Origin: Deltaproteobacteria bacterium
GTDB taxonomy: Bacteria; Desulfobacterota; Desulfobacteria; Desulfobacterales; BuS5
Assembly: GCA_021157555.1 (NCBI GenBank)
Contig: JAGGWL010000233.1
Coordinates: forward strand, 1 to 19,682
DNA: 19,682 bases
Reading direction: 5' to 3'
The notes beneath the pieces are model-generated. The model made no database searches. It saw only the letters and a list, made by a program, of their open reading frames with translations, and was not told where the DNA came from. Made by a program: the position numbers and the translations under genes. Shown here piece after piece: positions 6,650 to 14,010 of the stretch; position 1 is the stretch's first letter, and each line of letters opens with the position of its first letter.

Positions 6650-7630
6650 CTACCCTCCGATTGCCTGCATTTGCCCGATAATCCCTGAAGAATCAGCCGC
6701 AGTCAAGTTATGTTCCAATATTTTACAGGCAACTGCCTTTAAAAAAATATCGGAGATTTCTTTATCTGATGCCCCTGATCGTAAAGGAGTTTTAAGATCC
6801 ACCTGGCGATCCGATAACAGACACGGCCTTAAATGCCCACTGGCGGTTAATCTTAGTCTGTTACAAGTGCTGCAAAAATGGTTGCTTATGGGGGTTATAA
6901 ACCCAATTTCTCCTGCAGCGCCTTTATATTTGTAACGCATCACGGGGCCGTCATTAATTCCGTTTTTCACAGGAATCATTTCGCCTATGTCACTTAAATA
7001 AGCTTTTATTTCAGGAACAAGAAGGCGTTTGTTTGTATTTATTATATCCGCTCCAATAGGCATATATTCTATAAAACGGATATGAAAAGGATTAGTAAGA
7101 GTCAGCCTTGCAAAAGCCGTTAATTCATCATCATTAATTCCGGGAAGAGCCACAACATTTAATTTAACCGGATTAAATCCTTTTTTCAGCGCCAGATTAA
7201 TCCCTTCCCAGACCAGATGAAAGTAATCATGACCGGTAATTTTTTTAAATTTTTCTTTGTACAATGTATCAATACTGATATTAATTCTTTTGATACCGGC
7301 ATCTTGTATCTTGTCTATGTTTTGTTTCAACAAAACACCGTTTGTTGTTAAAGAAACGTCAGAAAGACCGTCCAGACTCGTCAATTTAGATAAAAATTCG
7401 TAAACCCCTTTTCTTGTAAGAGGTTCTCCTCCGGTAATTCGAACTTTGGATATACCAAGACAGATACCTGTTTTTACAATCCTTAGTATCTCTTCATACC
7501 GTAAAATTTCCTTATGAAGCAATTTTGTGCGGCCTCCATAAGGAACACAATAAATACATTCAAGGTTGCAGCGATCTGTAATAGAGACCCGCAGGTAATT
7601 AATTATACGTTTATAGCGGTCAATCAACAT
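6650..7630 (-). CDS. moaA: GTP 3',8-cyclase MoaA (molybdenum cofactor biosynthesis)
   Basis: MoaA is a radical-SAM enzyme that starts molybdopterin synthesis by rearranging GTP, before MoaC forms cyclic pyranopterin phosphate. The 326-residue protein has the N-terminal cluster motif CNLECIYC (C21, C25, C28), the TGGEP SAM-binding motif (66-70), the second-cluster cysteines C253 and C256 in FCSTCNRLRLTASG plus C270, and the C-terminal Gly-Gly (325-326) needed for activity in known MoaA. It looks complete. Its ATG overlaps the end of gpgS by 7 nt, and thyX follows after 11 nt. No other moa or moe gene is in this window, so the rest of the pathway must be elsewhere. Confidence 0.95.
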   Translation of the reverse strand: MLIDRYKRIINYLRVSITDRCNLECIYCVPYGGRTKLLHKEILRYEEILRIVKTGICLGISKVRITGGEPLTRKGVYEFLSKLTSLDGLSDVSLTTNGVLLKQNIDKIQDAGIKRINISIDTLYKEKFKKITGHDYFHLVWEGINLALKKGFNPVKLNVVALPGINDDELTAFARLTLTNPFHIRFIEYMPIGADIINTNKRLLVPEIKAYLSDIGEMIPVKNGINDGPVMRYKYKGAAGEIGFITPISNHFCSTCNRLRLTASGHLRPCLLSDRQVDLKTPLRSGASDKEISDIFLKAVACKILEHNLTAADSSGIIGQMQAIGG

Positions 7631-8598
7631 AGATTAAATTTTTCCCGATACTGCTGAATTTCTATCATGGGCGGCCTTTCAAACCCCTCAAAGCTATAGA
7701 TAGCAGTTTCATAATTATTTTTAACAAGATTATACTGAATCATTTCATTAAACATTTCCTGTTTACTCTCAAAAAGACCAAGCTTTTCAAGACGGTAAAA
7801 AAAAGTTTTTAAAATCACAAACGACATTCTTCCCAAAGCTTTTGTATCCTGGTTTCTGTGAACACGTTTTTCAAGATCAACCTGTGCTATCACATCAAGC
7901 CCCCACTTCTCATAAATATCCAGAATCATGCTTGTTTCAACTCCATATCCTATAGGAAACGGTATTTTGTCGAGTAATTCCCTGTAACCGGCATATTCTC
8001 CTGACAAAGGCTGTATAATCTGCGTCAGTTCCGGAAAAAAAAGGGAAAAAAGAGGCCGAATCACAAGTTCCGTAACCCTGCCTCCGCCGGTTGCCCGCAT
8101 GATATTTCGCTTGCTGGCAATCGGCCTGTCATAGAATGCTTTGGAATATTTAATTTCATCATTAAGTATAAGCGGCCCTAAAAGAGCATAAACAAACCTA
8201 TGGTGAATATTTTTAATATCAGCATCAATATAAACAAGAATATCGCCCTTTGTAACATACAAAGCCTTCCAAAGGTTCTCCCCCTTGCCCTTGTGCTTTT
8301 CAAGCTCGGGCAAGATATCATCGGCATTATATACGTCTGCCCCGTATGATGAAGCTATATCAACGGTTTTATCTTTAGAGCCAGAATCTATGACCACGAT
8401 CTCATCCAGCAGCGGATACCTCATCATAAGTTCCGACTTCATGATGATTATCTCTTTTGCGATTGTTTTTTCTTCATTAAGAGTCGGAAGGCATAAAGAT
8501 ATTGTTAAATTTTTTTTCTCTTTTTCTTTAACAAGGTTATTCAAATCCCTGAACTCGGAAAAATGAAAAGTTTTGTTTTTCAGCCAGTTACTATTCAT
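7624..8598 (-). CDS. gpgS: Glucosyl-3-phosphoglycerate synthase (GT81 family)
   Basis: This 324-residue GT-A glycosyltransferase closely follows the mycobacterial GpgS layout: LPTLNEE (37-43), VVIDSGSKDKT (68-78), GKGENLWKAL, the metal-binding DAD (125-127), GGGRVTELVIRPL (171-183), QPLSGEYAGYRELL and GYGVETSMILD. AQVDLEKRVHRNQ (238-250) contains H247, in the place of the metal-contacting His. GpgS transfers glucose from an NDP-glucose to 3-phosphoglycerate, giving the precursor of glucosylglycerate, a compatible solute in many bacteria. No phosphatase (GpgP) gene is seen nearby. I chose ATG 8598, which overlaps the stop of the upstream gene (ATGAATAG); a longer frame to 8631 runs back into that gene. 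A related sugar-phosphoglycerate specificity is possible. Confidence 0.85.
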   Translation of the reverse strand: MNSNWLKNKTFHFSEFRDLNNLVKEKEKKNLTISLCLPTLNEEKTIAKEIIIMKSELMMRYPLLDEIVVIDSGSKDKTVDIASSYGADVYNADDILPELEKHKGKGENLWKALYVTKGDILVYIDADIKNIHHRFVYALLGPLILNDEIKYSKAFYDRPIASKRNIMRATGGGRVTELVIRPLFSLFFPELTQIIQPLSGEYAGYRELLDKIPFPIGYGVETSMILDIYEKWGLDVIAQVDLEKRVHRNQDTKALGRMSFVILKTFFYRLEKLGLFESKQEMFNEMIQYNLVKNNYETAIYSFEGFERPPMIEIQQYREKFNLC

Positions 8599-9748
8599 CA
8601 CAAACACCACTATCAATAGCCATAAGCACACCTATAACCTGGGCAATTCCTTTAAACATAGGTTCAATTAACATCCTGCTGTTTTCAAGGTGATAATTTT
8701 TTCCTTTTGTAATAGCAAGAGTAACTGCAGGTATGTTACGGGACAAAAATATGGATAACTCCGACACACTATGTTCACTTACCGGATTTATTCCAAGTGT
8801 TTCCATTACTGCGACTGTATTTTTTACAAGGGGATGATTGTATTTTAGTCTGGAAGCTGACAGGTTGCTTATTGCTTTAAGTTTAAGATTCACACCGTAC
8901 TCATGGCTGACATCGCTTATAATATCCGATATTTCGTTCATCATGGCCTTGACCATTGCGTCAGATGTACTCTGTATCTCAAAGCCTAATTTTCCATCAT
9001 GAGCTATCAAGCCATGTTTGATACCGCCGGAGATCTTGCCAAAGATTACTCTGGATCTGGGCTTTTGAGGTAAACGCATTTTCAGAATTTGATTCACAAC
9101 CTCGTTGATGACAAGAATTGCATTCGGTCTGAAATGATGCTCCCATCTTGTATTTGAAGAAATATTACAATCCAGATTACATCTTATCATTCCATCGGAA
9201 TAATAGTTGAGTCTCCCAAGCTCGCATCCTTCAATACATATGCCCCCCCTGATTGATGATGGCCATGATTTTAACAGATGCCTGATTCCGCACAGATTAC
9301 CCTTCCCTATTGACTGAACAACACCTGCCAGGACAATATCCGATTCAAAGCTAAGGTTTAATTTACGAAATATTTCTGGTAATGATGCAAGAACTCCCAC
9401 GCTGACCGAATTCTCAAGAATACCGGCACCTATAATTGACTTTTCCGTGATAATATAATTATGATCGACATCCTTTCCAAAAAAAGTGTCCAGATGTGCA
9501 ACAACAAAAATAGGCGGTCTGGAAGAGTTTGTTCCCCTGATAATGCCTATAGGATTCTGGTAAGCATCTGTAGTGCATTCATCTACCTGAAAATCTGCAA
9601 GTCTCTCCAGGAAAATTTTTGCGCGATCCTGCTCCCTGAAAGTCGGAGCGGGAATCTGGCCTATCAAGACTATATTTGAAATTATTGTTTCCCTTATTGA
9701 TCTTATTTCATCAACAAATGAAGGAAGTTTTTTAAGATAATTTCCCAT
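8591..9748 (-). CDS. M20-family peptidase homologue with altered active site
   Basis: The 385-residue protein has the two-domain fold outline of M20 zinc peptidases. AHLDTFF (84-90) supplies the first metal ligand H85 and the general-position D87, and H353 in NYHLEN fits the last metal His. The usual bridging Asp position reads GAGILEN (108-114), an Asp to Glu or Asn change. The motif that normally contains the catalytic Glu pair reads VVQSIGKGNLCG (143-154), with Ser-Ile in place of Glu-Glu. The lid/dimer domain lies at about 185-290. It may be a non-peptidase or divergent hydrolase. The start is supported by AGGAAA 6 nt upstream on the minus strand. It ends inside gpgS, suggesting a linked role. 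Confidence 0.7.
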   Translation of the reverse strand: MGNYLKKLPSFVDEIRSIRETIISNIVLIGQIPAPTFREQDRAKIFLERLADFQVDECTTDAYQNPIGIIRGTNSSRPPIFVVAHLDTFFGKDVDHNYIITEKSIIGAGILENSVSVGVLASLPEIFRKLNLSFESDIVLAGVVQSIGKGNLCGIRHLLKSWPSSIRGGICIEGCELGRLNYYSDGMIRCNLDCNISSNTRWEHHFRPNAILVINEVVNQILKMRLPQKPRSRVIFGKISGGIKHGLIAHDGKLGFEIQSTSDAMVKAMMNEISDIISDVSHEYGVNLKLKAISNLSASRLKYNHPLVKNTVAVMETLGINPVSEHSVSELSIFLSRNIPAVTLAITKGKNYHLENSRMLIEPMFKGIAQVIGVLMAIDSGVCDE

Positions 9749-9784
9749 CGCAGTTTCCTGTGTGGTACATGGAGGAAAGTATAG

Positions 9785-9805
9785 AAGTTTTAAGTTTTAA
9801 GTTTT
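9785..9805. repeat. Three tandem copies of a 7-nt unit at the end of the HemD gene
   Basis: AAGTTTT is repeated three times in a row without interruption. On the minus strand this encodes the last residues and stop of the uroporphyrinogen-III fusion protein (LKLKT*) and continues into the spacer before the M20-like gene. Such a slippage-prone tract could change the exact C-terminus between strains. It is short and may have no function. Confidence 0.5.
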
Positions 9806-11307
9806 AAAATAGCTTCAGATAATCCCTTTATGGTAAATGATTCGGCAACGATATTAACATCAAAACCGAATTTTTTTGCCGTTTCTGCGGTTATCGGGCC
9901 TATGCTGGCCGTTAAAACTCCCTGCATTAAAGAATCAATTTCATCTTCAGGAAGCATTGCATGAAAATTTTTTACGGTTGAAGAACTGGTAAAAGTAACG
10001 ATATCAACAGATTTGTTCCTAAGATTTTCAACAAGAAGTTCCGCTCCGCTGCGATCCTCAATAGTAGTATATGCGGTTACCTCATTAATATCAGCTCCCA
10101 GGGCTGCCAGTTCTACAGGGAGTACGGGCCGGGCTTCCTTTGCCCGTGGCAACAGAATCTTTTTTCCTTTTAACTCCTGCCCTTTAAAAGCTTCAACAAC
10201 TGATTCCGCCCTGTAACTCTCCGGCATAATATCGCTTTTTATACCAAATTCCAACAGTCGCCCCCTGGTGGCAGGGCCGATAACAGCAGTTTTTATATTT
10301 CCAAGTGCTCGCACATCCAGCTTGTGATAATTAAAAAGCCGATCAAAAAAAAAGGCAACGCCGTTTACACTTGTAAAAATCAACCAGTCATACTCTGCGA
10401 TATTTTCAATAGCTGCATCTAAAGGTTCAAAATCATCAGGAGGCACAACCTTGATGGCGGGACATTCAAGGCAATCGGCACCAAGTTCCGATAACATACT
10501 TACAAGATCACTGGCCTGTTCCCTGGCACGCGTTATTACAATTCTCTTTCCCATAAGCGGCCTGTTTTCAAACCACTGCATGGTTTCTCTTAATCTCACG
10601 ACATTCCCAACAATAATTATTGCAGGAGATGTCAGGCCGGCAGATTTAACACTCTCTACGATGGTATCAAGAGTTCCAGTAACAGTAAGCTGACGAGGCG
10701 TTGTCCCCCATTGGACAAGAGCTATAGGAGTATCAGGACTCATACCATTGGCAATCAGTTGTCCAACAATTCTGGAAAGATTTCTAACTCCCATTAAAAA
10801 AACAATTGTCCCAATACCCCTGGCAAGAGCAACCCAGTCAATGGATGAATCTTCCTTGGCTGGGTCTTCATGGCCGGTAACGAATGCAAGGGTGGAGGTA
10901 TATCGACGATGGGTCAATGGAATCCCTGCATAAGCCGAAGCGGCTATGGCCGATGTGACTCCGGGAATAATCTCAAAAGATATATTCTCTTTTATCAGAA
11001 CTTCCGCTTCTTCTGCGCCACGACCGAAAATAAAGGGATCACCACCTTTTAGACGCGCTATATTTAACCCTGATTTTGCTTTTTTGACTATAAGTTCATT
11101 AATTTTATCCTGGCTTAAAGTATGATCTCCACCTTTTTTGCCAACATATAAAATTTCCGCATTTTTACCTGCATATTTCAGTAGTTGCGGCGAAGCAAGA
11201 TAATCGTAAATAATAACATCCGCTTTTTTTATAGCTTCCAGCCCCTTAACCGTAATCAGTCCGGGATCCCCCGGACCTGCACCAACAAGTAATACTTTTC
11301 CATTCAT
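9790..11307 (-). CDS. cobA-hemD: Uroporphyrinogen-III C-methyltransferase / uroporphyrinogen-III synthase fusion
   Basis: The protein has 505 residues and two enzymes in one chain. Residues 1-245 are the SUMT/CobA methyltransferase: GAGPGDP (9-15), GGDPFIFGRGAEE (88-100), IIPGVTSA (113-120) and LTHRRYTS. It methylates uroporphyrinogen III twice with SAM to give precorrin-2. Residues 251-505 are HemD, starting GKRIVITRAREQA, with a typical TFTSSSTVKNF stretch; it cyclises hydroxymethylbilane to uroporphyrinogen III. The fusion is known from several anaerobic bacteria, where uroporphyrinogen III is channelled to siroheme, cobalamin and the alternative heme route. The ATG at 11307 lies 2 nt after the hemC stop, so HemC product, HemD and CobA act in sequence from adjacent genes. 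Confidence 0.95.
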   Translation of the reverse strand: MNGKVLLVGAGPGDPGLITVKGLEAIKKADVIIYDYLASPQLLKYAGKNAEILYVGKKGGDHTLSQDKINELIVKKAKSGLNIARLKGGDPFIFGRGAEEAEVLIKENISFEIIPGVTSAIAASAYAGIPLTHRRYTSTLAFVTGHEDPAKEDSSIDWVALARGIGTIVFLMGVRNLSRIVGQLIANGMSPDTPIALVQWGTTPRQLTVTGTLDTIVESVKSAGLTSPAIIIVGNVVRLRETMQWFENRPLMGKRIVITRAREQASDLVSMLSELGADCLECPAIKVVPPDDFEPLDAAIENIAEYDWLIFTSVNGVAFFFDRLFNYHKLDVRALGNIKTAVIGPATRGRLLEFGIKSDIMPESYRAESVVEAFKGQELKGKKILLPRAKEARPVLPVELAALGADINEVTAYTTIEDRSGAELLVENLRNKSVDIVTFTSSSTVKNFHAMLPEDEIDSLMQGVLTASIGPITAETAKKFGFDVNIVAESFTIKGLSEAILKLKT

Positions 11308-11309
11308 AA

Positions 11310-12227
11310 TTAATATTTGTCCAGTATTCTTTTTGCCCCCTTTGAAAGGAGACGCTCCGCCAGTTCTATTCCTATATCTTCCGAAGATTCTTCAGGCCCC
11401 TCCAGAGATTCCCTGATTAATTCTTTACCATCAATATCCGCAACAAGACCGCATAAGGAAAACGAATGGTCTTTGACTGTTCCATAAGCCGCTATAGGCA
11501 CCTGACAGCCGCCCTCCAGTCGATTGGAAAAAGCCCGTTCACCCATCACAACAATTCTTGAATCGGCATCTTCCAAAACCGAAATTAATAATGCTGTAAT
11601 TTTATCGTTTATTCTTGTTTCAATACAAAGAGCGCCCTGCCCTACTGCCGGCAGCATAATATTCATATCAAGATATTCAGTTATCCTGCTTTCCAGGTTC
11701 AACCGTTTTACACCTGCCGCAGCCAGAATTATTCCATCCATATTCTCCGTCTCAAGCTTTTTGAGACGCGTATCAAGATTACCCCTTAAAGGTACAATTT
11801 CAATTTCAGGCCTGTGATACAGCAACTGGGCAGATCTGCGAAGACTGCTTGTGCCGATACGGTCTCCTCTGCCAAAAGATGATAAGTCCCTTCCTTTATC
11901 GGAAATCAAAACATCTCTGGGGTTTTCACGCCTTGGGATAGCGCCAATACAAAGCCCGTCCGGGATTTCAGCCGGCATATCCTTCATGCTGTGTACGGCA
12001 AAATCAATTTTACCATTTAAAAGAGCATCTTCAATCTCTTTAACAAAAAGCCCTTTTCCACCAACTTTTGCAAGTGGAACATCAAGGATTTTATCACCTT
12101 TTGTTTTAATTATCTCAAGTTCTACCAAAATTGAAGGATCTTGTTTTTCAATCTCCGACTTTACCCAGTTAGCCTGCCAAAGAGCAAGTTTGCTCCCCCT
12201 TGTTCCTATTGTAAAACTTTTCCGCAT
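11310..12227 (-). CDS. hemC: Porphobilinogen deaminase (hydroxymethylbilane synthase)
   Basis: HemC joins four porphobilinogens into hydroxymethylbilane in the cytosol. The 305-residue protein starts MRKSFTIGTRGSKLALWQ, the canonical N-terminus. It has catalytic D83 in HSMKDMP (79-85), the arginine-rich GTSSLRR (125-131) and C241 in EGGCQVPIAAYG, which carries the dipyrromethane cofactor. The frame is open upstream to 12272, but I chose ATG 12227 on homology. That ATG shares one base with the stop of the FmdB-like gene (TAATG), so translation is probably coupled. The product feeds the HemD domain encoded 2 nt downstream. Confidence 0.96.
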   Translation of the reverse strand: MRKSFTIGTRGSKLALWQANWVKSEIEKQDPSILVELEIIKTKGDKILDVPLAKVGGKGLFVKEIEDALLNGKIDFAVHSMKDMPAEIPDGLCIGAIPRRENPRDVLISDKGRDLSSFGRGDRIGTSSLRRSAQLLYHRPEIEIVPLRGNLDTRLKKLETENMDGIILAAAGVKRLNLESRITEYLDMNIMLPAVGQGALCIETRINDKITALLISVLEDADSRIVVMGERAFSNRLEGGCQVPIAAYGTVKDHSFSLCGLVADIDGKELIRESLEGPEESSEDIGIELAERLLSKGAKRILDKY

Positions 12228-12463
12228 TAGTGGCCGCAACCTGCACAGCTTGCAGCGGTGCACCCTCCGCAAGACGACGAATCGGAAGCGGACGCCTTTA
12301 ATGTTTCACCGCCACTACCCTTGCTTAAAAATCCACATCTTGACATGAGCTTGTTCACCTTGCTGCTTTTGCATGACGGACATTCATCAGGCTGCTTGTT
12401 TCCAAAAACAAGATATTCAAAGTCATGACCACAATCATTACAATGATATTCATAAATCGGCAT
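12227..12463 (-). CDS. FmdB-family zinc ribbon protein
   Basis: This 78-residue protein begins MPIYEYHCNDCGHDFEYL, the standard start of the FmdB/CxxC_CxxC_SSSS regulatory-type zinc ribbon. C8, C11, C28 and C31 are the zinc ligands. The tail is Ser/Gly/Cys-rich, with two further CxxC pairs (C65/C68 and C73/C76) that could bind a second metal ion. The molecular role of the family is not established; the name comes from a formamidase-linked regulator. A good ribosome binding site (AAAGGAAAAC) precedes the ATG. It sits between glmM (12 nt away) and hemC (overlapping stop/start). Confidence 0.9.
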   Translation of the reverse strand: MPIYEYHCNDCGHDFEYLVFGNKQPDECPSCKSSKVNKLMSRCGFLSKGSGGETLKASASDSSSCGGCTAASCAGCGH

Positions 12464-12475
12464 TTCTGTTTTCCT

Positions 12476-13852
12476 TTAATTATATCCAAGTATCATTTTG
12501 ACAACTTCAGCTATTTTATTGCAATGCATACTTGTCTCCTCAAGAGTAGGCCCTTCCACCATTACCCTGCAAAGGGGCTGTGTGCCCGAATACCTGACAA
12601 GCACCCTGCCCTTTTCGCCCAAACTTGATTCAACTGATTTTATTATATCAACTATTTCAGAAATGGTATTAATATCAGGTTGTTCTTTAACTTCCACACC
12701 AAGCAGAACCTGAGGAAATATGTCCATAACAGAGGCAATCTCTGATAACGGCCTTGAGGCATTCTTCATGGCTTCGAGCAGCATCAGAGCACTAAGTATA
12801 CCATCACCTGTGGTATGATGATCCAAAAAAATCATGTGCCCGGAATCCTCTCCACCTATCACAGCTCCGCTGGCAATCATCTCTTCCATTACATAACGGT
12901 CGCCTACCATTGTGGTTATATGCTTTATCCCCATCTTCTTTAAGGCTATGCCGAGTCCCAGGTTGCTCATCACCGTGCTGATCAGAAGATCATTTTTAAG
13001 CAAACCTCTCTGTTTTAAATCTTTTGCGCATATCGCAAGAATCTGGTCGCCGGTCAGTTCCTTTCCTTTTTCATCCACCGCAATCAACCTGTCAGCGTCA
13101 CCGTCAAAGGCAAGTCCTATATCAGCCTTTATTTCCACAACAGCTTTACAAAGAGCTTCGGTATGCTGGGAACCGCAATCAGCATTTATATTTTTCCCAT
13201 CAGGAGTGGCAAATATTGTTTTCAGGTTTGCTCCTAAATCTGCAAAAACTTTTGGAGCAACCTGGCTGGCTGCTCCATTGGAACAGTCTATAACGAGCTT
13301 CACGCCCTGAAATGGTTTTTCCCCTTTGAATCTATTTTTTAAAAAATCAGTATATTTTATTATTGGATTTTCAATACTATGGACACTTCCGGGCTGAATT
13401 GCCTTTTCCTCCCCTAAAGCGTTACCAGTATTATCAATGACCGCTTTTTTAATTTCATCTTCAATTGCAGATTCCAATTCATCGGAGAGTTTGAATCCGT
13501 TTTTATCAAAAAATTTAATGCCATTATCATAGTATGGATTATGTGAAGCAGATATTACTATTCCAGCATCAGCCTCAAGTAAGGATGTTAAAAATGCAAC
13601 CCCGGGTGTAGGTATAATACCAGCCAGATAAACATCTCCACCCATTGAGCAGATACCGGATGCAATTGCAAATTCAAGCATATCACCAGACAGACGAGTA
13701 TCTTTCCCAATTACTATACGGCACCTGCCATTTGTATCCTGTTTTCTGAAAATGGACACTGCTGCCCTGCCAAGTTTTAAAGCTATTTCAGGCGTAATCG
13801 GATATCTGTTTGCAACACCTCTTATCCCGTCTGTACCAAATAATTTCCCCAT
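12476..13852 (-). CDS. glmM: Phosphoglucosamine mutase GlmM
   Basis: GlmM converts glucosamine-6-phosphate to glucosamine-1-phosphate for UDP-GlcNAc, peptidoglycan and lipopolysaccharide. The 458-residue protein starts MGKLFGTDGIRGVAN and has all family motifs: phosphoserine loop SASHNP (101-106, catalytic S103), metal loop DGDADR (250-255), sugar-binding GEDSGH (334-339) and the phosphate-binding loop RYSGTQP (420-426). The last motif has Gln where most GlmM proteins have Glu (SGTEP). It is the first gene of the minus-strand run; AAGGGA lies 9 nt before the ATG. No strong promoter was recognised in the 55 nt between the ATG and the palindromic repeats upstream. Confidence 0.95.
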   Translation of the reverse strand: MGKLFGTDGIRGVANRYPITPEIALKLGRAAVSIFRKQDTNGRCRIVIGKDTRLSGDMLEFAIASGICSMGGDVYLAGIIPTPGVAFLTSLLEADAGIVISASHNPYYDNGIKFFDKNGFKLSDELESAIEDEIKKAVIDNTGNALGEEKAIQPGSVHSIENPIIKYTDFLKNRFKGEKPFQGVKLVIDCSNGAASQVAPKVFADLGANLKTIFATPDGKNINADCGSQHTEALCKAVVEIKADIGLAFDGDADRLIAVDEKGKELTGDQILAICAKDLKQRGLLKNDLLISTVMSNLGLGIALKKMGIKHITTMVGDRYVMEEMIASGAVIGGEDSGHMIFLDHHTTGDGILSALMLLEAMKNASRPLSEIASVMDIFPQVLLGVEVKEQPDINTISEIVDIIKSVESSLGEKGRVLVRYSGTQPLCRVMVEGPTLEETSMHCNKIAEVVKMILGYN

Positions 13853-13907
13853 ACTGAAATATCCCTTAAATCTTGCTAAAAAATTTTCAACCGTTCACTG
13901 TTAATTT

Positions 13908-13935
13908 GCAGGGGCGGTTCGCGAACCGCCCCTGC
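13908..13935. repeat. 28-bp perfect GC-rich palindrome (REP-like)
   Basis: GCAGGGGCGGTTCG (13908-13921) is followed directly by its exact reverse complement CGAACCGCCCCTGC (13922-13935). The element is far more GC-rich than its surroundings and lies between the CoA-transferase and glmM genes, both on the minus strand. No U-tract follows on either strand, so it does not look like a classic intrinsic terminator, although a cruciform or RNA hairpin could still affect transcription. It is most likely a dispersed palindromic repeat. Confidence 0.75.
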
Positions 13936-14010
13936 TTAGGAACGAGGACGAAACAACTTCCCTAAATCTGTGCGCCTATTTGTGGAAGTTATTTCGTCCC
14001 CTTTCCTTAG
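13936..14010. repeat. 75-nt imperfect inverted repeat, copy 1 of a dispersed family
   Basis: The left arm (13936-13961, TTAGGAACGAGGACGAAACA then ACTTCC) pairs with the right arm (13984-14010, GGAAGTTATTTCGTCCCCTT then TCCTTAG) with about five mismatches around a 22-nt loop. The right arm overlaps the CoA-transferase stop codon. Sequence very like one arm recurs at 16526-16551. This argues for a mobile or amplified palindromic family, not a gene-specific terminator, though it may now act as a 3' hairpin for the CoA-transferase mRNA. Confidence 0.65.

Noticed and set aside
12498..13310. Long + strand reading frames opposite glmM
   Set aside because: They lie fully antisense to a gene with all GlmM motifs, have no ribosome binding sites and read as low-complexity antisense translations.
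13908..13935. Classic intrinsic terminator for the CoA-transferase gene
   Set aside because: The stem is strong, but no U-tract follows on either strand, and the sequence looks like a dispersed palindrome.
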